From: Nymphaea colorata
Taxonomy: Eukaryota; Streptophyta; Magnoliopsida; Nymphaeales; Nymphaeaceae
Assembly: GCF_008831285.2 (NCBI RefSeq)
Contig: NC_045142.1
Location: 22,011,354 to 22,075,353 of the forward strand
Direction: 5' to 3'
Length of the DNA: 64,000 bases
In this document: positions 24,091 to 38,600 of the stretch, piece by piece
How the letters are laid out: every line of letters begins with the position of its first letter
Numbering within the stretch: position 1 is the first letter of the stretch
Notes under the pieces: model-generated
Database searches by the model: none
What the model saw: only the letters and a program-made list of their open reading frames with translations
Told to the model about the DNA's origin: nothing
Program-made: the position numbers and the translations under genes

Positions 24091-24689
24091 GGCAATAAAG
24101 TCATAGACTTGAGCATTTCTTTTTACTAATAAGCGCTAGAGATCAGATAGAGATAGATATATAGAGGGTCTGATCAAGCAAAAGTGTGAGCTCTTATGAA
24201 TTAGAGAGAGAATCTAACTTTTTGAGTGTAAAGTGCTAGCAAATCTAAAATGACCCAACAGCAGAAAGTAAGATTCTTGCTAAATGGCTTTCATGTTACA
24301 CCTGATAAATCTGTCAACCTTTTTCTCAAAGGCAGCCAACTTTACAAGTGTGTGTTTGATAACGTTGGATCTTGAGTCCGGAAGCCAATTTGAAATCCAA
24401 TTTTATGGGAGACCTATAGAATAAACAAACACTAAATTTCTCCACAATATAAAATTGAAAATTTGATGTCGTCAATATGTGTGCCCAAAACCTCCAATCT
24501 TAATGAGCGGGTCCAACCTCAAATTTATGGATATGAAAACCCGATTATTAGAACTATATCACCTTCTACCTTTGGTTCAATAGAAGCAAATTGCCGTTAC
24601 AATCTCTATCTTGTTCAATTCTCATAAACGCTATGGTTAAGTAGGCAAGCGACCGGGTTTTGGTTGTCCATATGTATGGCCTCCTTTTT

Positions 24690-24691
24690 TT

Positions 24692-24726
<35 letters not shown>
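24690..24726. repeat. (CT)n-(TA)n microsatellite
   Basis: A CT run changes directly into a TA run. Confidence 0.9.
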
Positions 24727-25403
24727 CGCGTTTGTATATGTGCATGCAATTTTTAATTATTTTGGTAGATCACGAGGGAATATTTATGTTAAATGAAGCA
24801 TAAGGCACCTTTGCGGGAGCCCTTTAACTTATCTAGATCATGACGTTGCCAAACTTTTTTTTTTTTTTTTCAAAACAGCATCAACAGCTCATATTTAATG
24901 CATAAAGAGTGCCAACAATAATGGACCGTTGGATCGAAAAAGTCTGATGGCCTACGTTGTAGGTTATTGCAAGCCACATGGGTGTTGCTTTCATTTAAGT
25001 TTATTATAACTTTTTTTTTTGTTTTTTCCTCTTTTCTTATCTGCTTTTTCCTTTTTGTCGTAAAGCGTTAAAGCCGATTATATGTTATTAAAAAATGATT
25101 ACTTTCTCAATAAATTAATATTAAAAATTAATCTCGCTTATCCACAGGAGTTGAGCTAAAGCTGTGAACTGAACAGACATGAAACAACCGCCTTGACTAG
25201 AGAGAGAAAGAGAAGTTGGTAGGTGTCGAGCAGTCTCCATTAAATCATTGATAAAAAGGAAGAAGGATTTAATCGGGCTGAAATCGCTCCTTACCTAAGG
25301 GTTCGGCACCTACCCCTCCAGATCCAGATACAGAGGTTGAAATTTCTCCTTATAATTTATAAGACCTACCTGAAGATATAGGTTACGAGTATAACACTAA
25401 CAC

Positions 25404-25430
<27 letters not shown>
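25404..25430. repeat. (TA)n microsatellite
   Basis: An uninterrupted TA dinucleotide run. Confidence 0.9.
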
Positions 25431-25436
<6 letters not shown>

Positions 25437-25516
25437 ATTTTTATACTTTTTTTTTTCAAAATGATTCAAAGCTAAAGATTTTTTTATAACATTGGCCACA
25501 TCAGTATTAATACGAC

Positions 25517-25640
25517 CAGGGGTGGAGATAAGGGGGCTCCCATTGACCTTGGCCCACTCAAGTTTTTTCTTAATTTACATGTAAATCTAAAAAAAAATAA
25601 TTTTTTTATAGAAAAATTGGTGCAACAAACGTGAAAGGAA
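25517..25640. mobile_element. Truncated MITE fragment
   Basis: It starts CAGGGGTGGAGA and shows the CCTTGGCCC and TTTACATGTA blocks of the group in the expected order, but no matching right end is found. Confidence 0.4.
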
Positions 25641-27354
25641 CCTGACCCCGTTGTTTACGTAGATAGCGAAACAAAAATGCAGAAATTACATCTGCAGACC
25701 CCATTTTTGCCTTTTATTATAATAAACGATCTTTTTTTCTAAATTTACTGTTATAGACAGAAAATTTTCGGATAACTACCAAGCAAAGGGCTTCTATCTT
25801 GTCTCAACAACATGAAATAAACTGCTTCGGACTAGTCGGAAGAAACTTCACCCTGCACAAAATTCGTCATTTATGAAGTTTTTTGTAATGCTTTACTTTG
25901 AAAAGTTTAGTTATGTATGTAAGATTATGAAAAATTTGAAGAGACTTATAAAAAGGATTGTTAGATGATTGGTTATTCTGATTCCTAATGTTTTTGGGTC
26001 GAAACTGAAGTTATTAAGGTGCAGGCTAGAACCTGTCGAATCGAAAGCCTAAGCCTGGTGTAGGAGCCGTCAAGTCGTTACATTTCCAAATAAATAATTG
26101 AAAGAAAATACTTACTAGAGATTTTTCACAACTAAAAGCTGTGAATCATCATTGATGATATTGGATTTGGATTTAGATCTGGATCTGTTCCTGCACTTTA
26201 TGTGTCCCAAGAATAACTGAGGCACTAGTTCACATGCACATCCAAAGCGAAGACTTCAAAAATGAAATTTCAATTTACTGCTGATTTTTCTGTATACTAA
26301 CCGGAAAAGAGCCTAACGTTATTCAGGAACTCCAAAAAAAGTCTTCCTTGAAGTAGCCCACTTAACATGGGTTTGAACATTAGTTAAACTAAGTCAAGCA
26401 AGGCCAACATATAGTCAAATATCACCATGTTTAACTTAATTTAAAACTAATAAAAAAAACAGTTTAACATTAAACAAAGGTCTTTATCAGGTAATTTTGC
26501 ACAAATCCTTAACTTGTAACGAAAAAATCCAAAAATTTAAAGCCGTTGCATGGCATTAATAGCAAAAACTTGGACCCTTAAATGAAAATCTTCTCTGGAA
26601 AAAAGATGGCCAGATTCCCAGGACAAAACTATTATCAATTTCAAATATTTTGAACCTTTAGCGGCTTTTTGAAATAAAATTAAAGAAAGCCCTAATCCTT
26701 TGTCTTTTTTCTTTCTTTCTTTTTTTATTTTTGCAAAAACCGATACAACTTGGTTGGTAGGCACCACCGAACGCTAACTTTCTTAACTTTTTATTTTTCC
26801 TTTATTTTCTAAGAATCTCCAGCATGTGAATGACTCCTAGATATCCACATTTTCAAGCAATAATGTTTCTTATCTTCGTGTCATCAGGCTTTATGATTTA
26901 GATAATGACCGCACAGTGTGAACTAAAGTGCAAAAAGCAACGTGTGGCTTTTTGTGCGTGTGATGCTGCTCTACTTTATATGGTTACTCTTATTGATAAG
27001 ATCGCATCTCCATTTCATGCCTTTCCAACATACTCCTATATATATATATAAGTTACATTTTTTTTTTGGTTCACTAACTGGAATTCACTAGCTGCCCTTG
27101 TTCAGGCTTCTTAATGAAGACAAAAACATGTTTTGGAACATGCCATGAATTATAAGCCAAGTATGAGCTCAAATCCAACCAGACTGTTCAAGATGGGATT
27201 TGACATGTGATTTGGATCCGAAATCTCTCAATCTCAATCTGAGTCTCTATCCTGGACCCAACAAAGTGTTGTGGGTCAGATGGTTGCACCTGTTCTCAAC
27301 TCAACTAATGTATGCCTGCGAGACAGAGTAACACTTAAAATGAGTATTTTTACA

Positions 27355-27480
27355 AGCTGAGTCGAGCCGAACCCGAGTCGATTTGCGAGTTACTTGGTTT
27401 ATTTCCTAACTTTAATTATTGAGCTAAGCTAAAGGAGAATACTTTTGCTAACAAGGAGTCGCACTCAAGTTCCCCCAAGC
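27355..27480. repeat. CTCGA-rich repeat fragment
   Basis: A short remnant with GCTGAGTCGAGCCGAACCCGA and GAGTTACTTGG words. It is too short to define ends. Confidence 0.35.
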
Positions 27481-28232
27481 CAATGAAGAAAGAAAGAACA
27501 AAAGAAAAGCCAACAAAAAAAAGAAAGGTTGTCTCCTACCACTTCTTCACACAAATGTTTGACAACAAAAAAAAAAAAAAAAGTGAGGAATGGAAGAAGT
27601 TAAGTTTCTAGTTTTAAATCATTCATGAGTTTGGAACTGCCCTTTGAAGAAAAAAGGGGATAAGCCTTCAACCTTTTTGGGCCCTTCTTAATTGAAAGGG
27701 AACCGAACAAAAAGGTGACAAAGTTTGGAATTTGGATAAAGTTCAGACGGGAAATTAAAAAAGTGTGGTATCTTCATTGAAGAATCTTTTCCTTCACAAA
27801 AGCTCTGCAAAAGCCTAAAGATAATCTGCACTCTTGTTTTTTTGTGCATCAAAAATTTCATGTTTTATTTTTTGTTCATGTGCATGTCATATAATATTAA
27901 AAAGTGTATTTTTTTTGTAAAAAAAAAATTGTCGCTATTAGGTTCAAATGTAACCGCTGGCAGATAATATGATGCGACCAAAAGCAAAGAAAAAGAAAAC
28001 CATAAAGGTCTTTTTCACTAGAACTCGAAGAGGACTTGGTTTTGATGTTTCGAGGTATCGCTTCTACTATGCTTCAATTTGCATATCAGTGTCTCCTTTT
28101 TTACAACATTGAGAATTGATGCTTCAATCGAAATTAGAGACAAAAAGTGACCGTTGCACCGTCTATTACACTAAACCCTGCCAAGATGAGTCTTTGCTAC
28201 CAAATAAGAAGCATATCACAATCAAACCAAAA

Positions 28233-28290
28233 TGTCCATTGTCCTGACAGGCAAAAAATGTTCCATTGTCCTGACAGGCAAAAAATGTTT
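28233..28290. repeat. Tandem repeat, period 27 bases, two copies
   Basis: CCATTGTCCTGACAGGCAAA and the following A-rich bases occur twice, directly before the MITE at 28314. Confidence 0.8.
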
Positions 28291-28313
28291 CTTTCTCTTT
28301 TCTCCCATGCCAC

Positions 28314-28504
28314 CAGGGGCGAAGCCAAGGTAGGCCCACTTAGGCCTTGGCCCCACCTTATTTTTTTTTTAATTTACATGTACATTTTAAAAAATTTTAC
28401 TTGTTTTATATAAAAATTTTGAAAAATAATATTTTGACCCTAACCAAAATTTAGAAATTTTCATTCGCTCCTCCCCTCATGAAAAGTTTATGGCTCCACC
28501 TCTA
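28314..28504. mobile_element. hAT-like MITE with 8-bp target duplication
   Basis: The element is 191 bp long. Ends CAGGGGCGAAGCCA and, reversed, TAGAGGTGGAGCCA are inverted repeats. Flanks CATGCCAC (28306-28313) and CATGCCAT (28505-28512) agree at 7 of 8. The interior, with a TTTACATGTA block and a long AT-rich tract, matches the element at 63571 in inverse orientation. Confidence 0.75.
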
Positions 28505-30065
28505 CATGCCATGACAAGGCAGGGATGAACACAGGTGGGACTTGGATCAAATTTCAATATTAGAACATTCAACATAATTGGATCAACTTTGTCAATTAAC
28601 CCAAAATTAGATAAAATAGTCTTAAAAATTTCATGTTCTAATATATTTGGACCTATATTGGTTTACTCACTTTCTATTTTAGAAGCAGAATAGATGATTA
28701 AGCCCATGCAAGCAACAAAATCTCCCAACCCAAGGTGATTTCCTCCAAGTAAAATACAAATTATACAAATGTGCCAACAAAAATGAGTGCACATTGATCA
28801 GGCATTGAATTCTCAACCTATTTGAACTAGAGTTTCCTCAAGTCCAATCACTTAGCGATTGATTTTACTTTGCAAGGCGGCATTTGGCAACAATAACAGT
28901 TTGTTAATGTTCCATGAATTTGTCTCAATCTTTAAGATAAAATCATTAAATATTGACAAACATGTCTTCATTTCCAAACAACCCTTAGTGTTAGTGTTTC
29001 GAATAAATAATGAATGTGTGATAGAATAGTGAGGCTTTCTCCAATTTATGGGGAGGTTTTAAAAAATCCTTTTAAGGAGACAACTACATAATTTTCAAAA
29101 ATTTTACATGGGTCAAAAAAATTAAAATATTAAATACTAAAATTTGATTTTTCAGAAACTCTAGGGGCACCAATTCTCATGCAGCACATCTGAAGTGAAT
29201 ATAACATGATTTTTTTAAAAATTTCAATATCTAAATTATAGTGTAATTTAATATTCATTATATGGGGAAATTGGTCAAAATTTTAGGATGGACAAAAATA
29301 GATAAGAAACTCGATATAGATTGAACTTGATTTTTTTTTTTTAAGAAAAACCTAATTTCACATGAACATGCTTTTATCCCTAATTAATTTTCTCACCTCT
29401 TTTATTGTAAATTCTTTTGCCGACGATCTTGTATCTCTTTAGCTTTAGCATCTCCGGTTTCTTTAACTGACAAAGTTCAATCCGAAATGCTTTAAATTTA
29501 TTATGTGATTTTTAATGTCTCTATTCTTCTCGAGTTTTTAATTGGCAATAGTTTCGCAAATCTGAACAAATTAAAAATAGAAAGGATCTAAGACTATTTT
29601 TTGACATTTCTTCTTAATTCTACAATTAATCAATAATTTTCGGAGTTCTTTTCAATTAGAATACTTTGACATGACACTTCAAAATGGAAGCTAAACACTA
29701 AATCACACTGATACTAGTATGGGTACATGTATGAGAGGCTGATACCAAGATACCAAGATACGACAAGGTATATACATATGTCCATAAGTCCATAAAAACA
29801 ACAAAAATTATTACAAAATAAGTGAGAAAAATGCAAAACAGGCAAAAAAAAACATTTTGTGACAATTTATATGCAAAGATAATATTCAAAACTTCAAAAT
29901 TAATATGAAAATTTCAATAAAATTGTGTGTGTGTGTATTTTTTTTTAAGTACCAGTGTCTGTACGTTGGAGTACTACTAATACCGCAATCATTTTGCTAT
30001 TTCTATGCAATTCAAGCTTAACAGCATGAAAATTACATCAAAAACAATTTTTCTCACATATAGTT

Positions 30066-30699
<634 letters not shown>

Positions 30700-31508
30700 A
30701 TATAGTTATTACTTTTTGGTGGCATTCTGGTCTTCTTTCTTGTGAATAATTGTGAATAAGTAAATCAGCGCATGCACATCCTTTAGTTATATACATGTTT
30801 AATTTTCTCTTCTTCTTTTTTTGTCGAAAAGTAAAAATGCAAAATCATTTGATACATAGATGCTGAATGAATACGGAAATATCGAATTTGAGAGCATAAT
30901 TAACCGACAAATGAAAGAGCTAGGTCCCTGGAATAAACCGCATCATTCCACACCCGATTCCTCCAAGTTGTATCTCAATTTCCGCATTATTTTTTATGAA
31001 GGGTTAGTTTTTTCCCGCCCACTGTTGTCATTAACCGATATTTTGAAAAAGGCCACGTCGCCCGTTGATCGTTTGAATTTGAGTAAGTATAGGCGATAAA
31101 CACGGATTCTGATAACGTTAACTAACTTTTAAAATTCAAGTTGCTTGAACTATTTGATAACAAAAAAGCAGGTGGGATTTAATTATGTGTAATTTTGGTC
31201 CAATGGGAGTACGCCACTTGTCGCGTCAAAGATTCTCTTCATAACGAAGTAAACTTATTGTTGTTCCCCTGATGCTCTACCGAACCAATGGAAGCACGCC
31301 ACTTGTTGCACAGATAATTTTTCTCGTATGTGAAGCAAAATGTTTAAATTTTCCAAACGGGTACCGCGCCACTTTGTATGGAAAAACACTCGGATTGGAA
31401 ACATCTGAAAAAATTAAATGAATTATGAAATTCTTTATCACCAGACTGTTTCAATGTTATTTTGTATATTATTTTACTCAATACAGAGTTATGTGATTTT
31501 ATGATTAG

Positions 31509-31543
<35 letters not shown>
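31509..31543. repeat. (TA)n microsatellite
   Basis: An uninterrupted TA run next to the MITE at 31551. Confidence 0.9.
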
Positions 31544-31549
<6 letters not shown>

Positions 31550-31550
31550 G

Positions 31551-31708
31551 CAGGGGCAAAACCCAAAAAAAAAAATTTGAAGAAGCATTCTTTATAAATT
31601 TTCATGTCTGAAAGTGCACTCACGTATGTAAAATAGTAAATATTTAAAGATATTCATTTCAAAAAAAAGAAACATCGAGGGGCTAGCCCATATGTGACTC
31701 CACTTCTG
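31551..31708. mobile_element. hAT-like MITE just upstream of the NHX leader
   Basis: It begins CAGGGGCAAAACCC and ends TGACTCCACTTCTG (reversed CAGAAGTGGAGTCA). Flanks AAAATATG and ATAATAGA agree at only 5 of 8 positions. It lies about 240 bases before the likely first NHX exon, so it may sit in the promoter. Confidence 0.5.
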
Positions 31709-31949
31709 ATAATAGATTAACTTCAATGAATGATGGTAGCTTTATTAACTCATAAAATTTCATTTGTCATAAACAACAACTTGTTTTTTTTTTTTTTCAG
31801 ATTTTCAACATTATGCATCTATATCGGCTTTATGAAAAAAATAAAAATACAAGCTTAACTGGATGATGGTTCTCGGCCTCTCTGTTATTTTAAGAAGAAG
31901 AAACCTTCTACCAGCAAATAAAGAGAATTTAACGGGTGTCCGCAAATTG

Positions 31950-32412
31950 TTAGGCAGAGAATTCAGAGAGTGACCCCTTGTTCCCTTCCTCCTCTCCTTC
32001 GAGTCTCTCTCTTCGTTGGCATCTCTCTCTCTCCCCTCATTCCGTTTTTTCCGTTTTTCCTCTCTCTCTTTCTCTCTGAAGGCACTTTCGGCTCTTATTC
32101 CTCCTTCCTCTCTCCCTTCGCAAGTATTTTCCTTGCTTGTTCTACTTCCGCATTTTTCGGGTTCAGTTGTTCTTCTTCTTTCTTGTTGCGGGAAGAAACC
32201 TCGTGGTCGGGATCGTAGACCTCGCCTGGTTGGTCGTCGCCGGTAGTACCGTCTTCTTCTCCGCCCGGTTGGCGTCTCTCTCTCTCAGAGAACAGTTATT
32301 GTTTGTGGTACGTGTTTAAATGTGAAGAATTGAGCCAAACGAGTGTTTGCATATCATTCATGGTTATGAAAGTTTGTTTGAGAAGTTTCGCGGTTCTGGT
32401 CGATCAAGCACG
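31950..32412 (+). other. Probable non-coding first exon of the NHX gene
   Basis: A CT-rich, GC-elevated segment with the look of a plant 5' leader starts near 31950. A strong donor, G|GTAAGA, follows 32412; a weaker alternative, G|GTACGTG, lies near 32309. The coding exon at 35603 is preceded by a clear acceptor (TTTCCAG ending at 35590), so a spliced leader with an intron of about 3.2 kb is the simplest reading. Several upstream ATGs are present. Three open frames here are composition effects. Confidence 0.5.
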
Positions 32413-33005
32413 GTAAGATGATCCTCTGAGATGAATTTTCTGTTGGCGCTACAGAGGGGATTATCTGATTGACACGCTGTCTCTGGCTCTCTGTCTTGGT
32501 GGTTGTCTCTATGTCTGTCTTTTAGGTACAGAAGAGGAGGGAGGGAAGTTGGGCTAGATTATTGATTTGTTTGTTGATTACTGTTTGTATTTGGTTTGCC
32601 TTCATACCGCTATTTGCCTCATGTGTTCATTGGTTGACAACTTCCTATGTAAGGAATTTGGGTCTGATGGTCACTACTGGCTGTTAAGGCACCATTCCTT
32701 TCATGGCCATCTTGCCATTTGTATTTTATTTTCATTCATGGTGCTAGTTGCCACGTATTCATTGATTGAGAATTTCTGATTGAAGGAATTCCTTTGGTGA
32801 TAAGCATCAAGCCAACTATATACATATAGTTTAGTAGGCAAAGGAAGCCCTTGAGGGGCTACGGTGGTTGCTTTCAGTGGCTTCTTCTTGTACTTTTGAT
32901 GGTGTAGATCATTGTTAGCAACATGTGAAACAACATATGAAAATGGCACACTATGGGATTAATTTAGTTTTACTTGGATGGATCACTTAAAAGTTAAAAA
33001 AAATT

Positions 33006-33440
33006 GATACGTGCAAGAAATTCTCCCCAGGAAACCTAATTAGAGCCCAAAATTGTAGCATTTTATTTTCAACTTGCAATGTTATTCAAACCTGAGATCT
33101 GATGAAAATGGAGTTGAACTTTATTGCTCATAGTTTGGAAAAGAAAGAACTCCACACATGCACGATATTCTCTCTAGGTAACCAAATTAGAGCACAACAG
33201 GCATAGGATATTATTTTCAACTTTCAATTTGATTCAAATTTGAGAACTGATGAAACAGGAATGGAAATTATTGCTGATAGTTTGGAAAAGAAAGAATTTC
33301 ATAGTGCACAATTTTCTCTCTAGGAGATCAAACTAGAGAGCCAAAAGTGTATGATTTTATTTTCAATTCCCAATGTGATTCAAATTTGAGATCTGATAAA
33401 AACTGGACTGATCTTTATTATTGGTACTTGGAAAATAAGA
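33006..33440. repeat. Triple tandem repeat, about 147 bases each, in the NHX leader intron
   Basis: Three diverged copies begin near 33006, 33154 and 33301. Each has a TTCTCYCYAGG block, then AAATTAGAG-like, TTTTATTTTCAA, GATTCAAA-TTGAGA-CTGAT and, in the first two, TAGTTTGGAAAAGAAAGAA. They are non-coding. Confidence 0.75.
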
Positions 33441-35602
33441 AAATAATAATTTTGCATTTGGAACCAAATAAACCAATTCCTTTTGTTAAGAATCTTACCC
33501 TCCAGTTTTCGTTTTTACCAGCTATACTTTGAGAACTTAAGTTTGGTCACTACTCCTTCACTATGAAAGGTTGTCTTCTAAAGCTTGAACAATGCTTTTA
33601 TACATGTTGGAAGTTGTTGCCAATTTTTTGGAAAACTCTTCTAGTGATATGGATAGTTTTAGTGTTTAAGCAAAAGTTGGTATTGGTGACAGAAAAGTGT
33701 TTGGGACAGAAGAATTCCATTTTACAAAATATTTAAGAAAAATTTCACCAAATGAACATTACATATCATAAGCTTTCTGATTTTCTAGTTTCTGGGACAG
33801 TTTATAAGCTATAGCATTTACTAGTTGGAACTTTCTGATTTTTTTTTTTTGGCAAAATGGCAGAGATCAGTGTTTGGGGCCTACGCTGGTCCCTTTCCTC
33901 CTTGTGGTACAACGCACTCAAACAGCCATGATACAACCCCTCACCATTTGAACCACCACAATTTTCACCTCTGCCTTCGTTCACCACAATATCCTTACCA
34001 TTCATACCACCACTATCATTTTCATCATCACCTTCACAACTATTTTTCCTTATATACCCCACATTATCTGCCATTGACTTGATATCTATATTCATGTACC
34101 ACTATCACCACCTCTATCACTCGACCACCATCATTTCCATTACATCCATCCACTATGTTCCTCACTATTACACTTCTATTTTCATATCACGATCACTACT
34201 GTTATCTCTACCATCATTTTCACCAACCTTTCTACCCTATGCCATGAAAAGTGATAGGTCCAACCTATGCAATGATTTGAGTTTAGAGCCTAAGTTGAGG
34301 TAGATACAATCTCCTAAGTTGAGGTAGATACAATCTCCCCTAGTAAAACAAACCAATAAAATGCATGGTTAAGTATAGAAGTAACAAATAGACTGAAAAA
34401 TAATAAATAAATACCAAAGAAACCGACAAAAAAATTAATGTCACAATGATATTGACATATCAAACATTTCATAACGTGATAATGAGCATAATAAGATAGT
34501 ACATCACATTCAGTAAGCAAGCTTCTTCATCTAAAAGCTTCTCTGTATTCATAACAAAGAGCAAGTTTAACATTTTTAGAGATTAACATTATTATCTAAT
34601 ATGTATATAACACATCTGGTGCCTTTTGGATACATATTACAAAATCTGCATAAAAATTATGCAAATTAATTGGATACATGATGCAAACATTGAAGAAGAA
34701 GAAGAAGAATCACCAACCTTTTTTTCTAAACTAATATCATTTACGTAGTCTGTTTTAACTCTTTGTATTAAAACTTGAAGAGAGTTGCTAAAGTATTCCG
34801 ATGACCTTTTTCAAGAGTGTCCCCTAAATTTAATGGCAATTTTTTTGTAGAGTTAAATGAGTGTTACTTAAAATTTAGATGATCTAGAGTCAAGGATTAT
34901 CACTCAAAAATTAGGTAGAAGGTGGCATTGGCAAAAAAGTGCCAACTTCTTTTTGGCTAATGGAAAAATTTGACGATTTCTTTTATGGCATTTTCAGAGG
35001 TGTTTGGGTCAATTTCTCTCTCTTTCATTTTCCTCAACTTTGCAGTTTTATGAAAATATTGTTTCATTTGGACCATTTCGTGCAGTTAGTTGATACATGC
35101 AATAAATAACTAAAGGAGTGCATAATACATTACAGTGTCGCACAATGTCACAAGCTAGATCCTGTATGTTTGCTTGTGCCTCTAGCTTGGGCCTGGGAAA
35201 TTCGTTCTTGAATTGCCTACTTCGTGCTTCTGAATGGTACTCAATTGCATTATTAGCTGGAAAAGGAATTTGAATGATAGGATTATATGTTTAATGTGGT
35301 ATGCGGTCCAATTGGCTTCCACAAATTTTGGTGGATTCTGATCGATTTTCTGTATTACTACTGGACTAACAGGCTGCATTAGCAAGTTGCTTACTTGATG
35401 ATTGTCTGAGTCTATTCCTTGATGTTGGTGGTGATGCCTTAATATAAAGAATTATCTGGTATGGACTTGTCCAAAGGTTTGTTTTCAGGCCATAATGATT
35501 GTTGATATTACAGTATTCGAGTTTCTAGTCTGCTGAATGAGGTGGTGATTGGCTGACTGAGCATTCTCTTGTTCTCCTCTGTATTTCCAGCACATTAGAA
35601 CC

Positions 35603-38600
35603 ATGGAGATGACGAATATGGGGTCCTTTCATTCAATGCTGTTGAGATTGGGCCTCGTCGGTGCTTCTGATCATGCTTCTATTGTTGCAATAAACATATT
35701 TGTGACACTCCTATGCACCTGTATCATAATTGGTCATCTGCTAGAAGAGAACAGATGGATGAATGAATCTATTACAGCCCTCGTCAGTGTGAGTACCAAG
35801 CTGTGCATTATTCATTTATCTCTCTCTGAAGTGCATTACTGATAGGGTCTTCTTTGCCTAGGGGTTATGTACTGGAGGTTTCATTTTGCTGAGTACAGGA
35901 GGAAAAAGCTCTCGTATCCTGGTCTTCAGTGAGGATCTTTTCTTCATTTATCTTCTTCCACCTATCATATTCAATGCAGGGTATGTTCTTATCTTCTAGA
36001 TTTTCATGATCGAAAGGATGATTGTCTTGATAAAAGTTCTAGGTGGGTTGTGTTTGTGTCAGCGCGTGTTGTGATGTTTACTAGAAAATGTATCTCTGGT
36101 TTTGCTTTATATAGTTGATCTTTCATGTGATGCATGTACCAGGATGTGAGGATGTCAATCATTCAGATGGTCGGATCTAATCTGATAGTCAACTTATGTC
36201 CAAGTTCAAATAGTTGAATTCAATAAGAAGATCTAAATCTGATAGGTAGTCAGATATGGATATTGTCTAGGTTTTTTCTTTCTGAATCCAGTCTATATAT
36301 GATTTTCACAGACATCTGAATCCAGTTACATGTAGCAGTTCAAATGTTTTGTACTTTTGATATTGAACCCGAACCCCTTCTGAGTCAGGTTAGGAAATCT
36401 CCAGACAGTCAGATATGATAGCAGCTATATCTGATGCAAATTTGGCTATAGCATAACAACAATTGTTATTTCTGGGCAGGAAATCAATGGCTTAGTATTC
36501 CTTTCCCTGATGTGGCCAAGAGATGCCAAACTGCTTATTCTAGATTTCGGACATAAGCGTCACCATAGAATGGGTTTCAGAAGTCATGGCTGATTAGAAA
36601 AATAACATAGGTAATAGAAGTCCAAAAAATGGATCCAGAGTTCATATGGATTTGACTGCATCTTGAGATATTGCTTCTGGATCTATGTTCGATATCGTTA
36701 TGCAATGTTCATGCTAGTCTTCTTGCTATTTTCCAATTTGTCAAATGTGTCCAAGATGACGACTTCATGAGATATCATGGGGCATCCAATGCTTGTGTTG
36801 TTTGAGGGTTCCCTAAGGAGTAAAAATTAAGAAGCAATGCAGGAAGTCAAAAAATTATGCATAACAGACCAGTATGACCGTTTGTTCTTCCAATACTGCC
36901 CAAATGGCATTGTTGTTTTTGTTTTGTTGTTTGTAATTTTAGGTTTACTTCAAGACACTACTTAGGAAAGAAGAAAGCTTCTCAAATTATAGTGTTGCAC
37001 GAAGTATCTCTTTTATATACACACATATAATATGTAAGTCAGTCAATTATAGGCAAAGTAGCGTTTCAGTCTGTAAATTATTGCCCTGAAAAATCATCAT
37101 TGTCGGCTGTTGCAGCATTTTTGAACCAGCCATTGATATGCACAATAGCATGATATTTTCAAAATGTTGCCAAAAGATATATCCAGTTATGTGACTACTA
37201 CCGTGCTTCTGCAAGTTCCTTGAAAAAATTCCCTTTCTATGTATTATGTACTTCCTGTTTGTGATTTTAGTTTTTTTCCATTTTCTTTTATATTTAAAAA
37301 AAATATATAGTATTTCTTTATCATTTTGAGAAAATCACTATGGAATTCATTATTTCTTAATCTTCCTCAACTAGTTCTGAGAGATATTTACATATGAAGA
37401 AAATAAATTCCTAGAAGTCCTATTAAGAATTTGATGAGAATGTTACTGGTGAATCTGTATGTGACAAATATCAGTTGCATTTCAAAATATTAAAATAATT
37501 TTGAAAAAAAAGTGAATGACAAAATGGGAATGTGTTAATTTCTTTTAAAATATCATCTAATTCAGTTTTGATTTAAAATTTTCTTTAGGGATTCATGATA
37601 TTTAAAAAAGAATGATTTTCATATACTTCAGAGTTCAGACCTTTTTTGGTATATTTTAGCATTTTAATAATTATTTTGAATTTTTTAATGTTCTTAAGAA
37701 AAATTGTAGAAAACTCATAGTTTCATAGAATATCGTATTTTGTATATTTTTAATGCTCTTCAATTCTCTAATTTTTCATGAGAAAAACAAATTTTGTGAT
37801 TAATATTCGAGAAAAAATTGCCAATGAAAACTCCAGAATTTGTTTCTGACTATGATACATAGTATGTGTTTGTGTACAATTGTGTCTTCTTTTCATTATT
37901 ATCAAATGGAACATTTGGAATATGTGGCGAGTACTGATAAATGATGGCACTTAGATGGACAATGTTGTGTTTTGGAAGTTGGTTATATTTATATTGTCCT
38001 ACCTTGTCCAAAGTTGATGTCAGTGATTTTATGCTGTTCAGCTAATATTTATGTCAATTACTCTTCCACACTGCCATTTGCTGAAATTTTGGTGTTTCAG
38101 GTTCCAGGTGAAAAAGAAGCAATTTTTTCGTAACTTCATAACCATTATGTTTTTTGGTGCAGTTGGCACACTAATATCCTTTGGCATTATTTCAGCCGGT
38201 AAGACTCAAGTTATTTTGACCTGGGATACTGAACTGGCTTGTTTGTTTTCCCCTGAAGTTGGATTAGACAACTAAAGAACTACTCACTAGAAGAGTAAGT
38301 TGTGCCGTGGACCAATATGTGACGGGCAAAATCTTGCTTTTTTGGACTTTCGGTGGCTGTTGCAGATCAATCTACTGGTTCATAAACTTTCTTTTGATAT
38401 CAGCCTTGTACAAAATATGATCAATTCTTTAGAGGATAATGTAACAGGTCTTTGAATTTCCCATGCTTCCAGCTAAATTGTCAAAATTGGAAGACAGACA
38501 TAGGTTGTTTGGGACCTTAAAAGGGTTATACAGGACACAGCCAGGATTAGTCAGTCCAACTAGGTCCAAGCCTATTGGCTATTGATAAATGAAAAATTAT

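Noticed and set aside
23737..24129. 130-codon frame in the gene desert
   Set aside because: It spans the GGGCC-rich inverted-repeat element and its AT-rich core; no protein similarity.
33825..34303. His/Tyr/Ser-rich frames in the NHX leader intron
   Set aside because: They translate a CAC/CAT/TAC-rich low-complexity tract and lack any domain or splice support.
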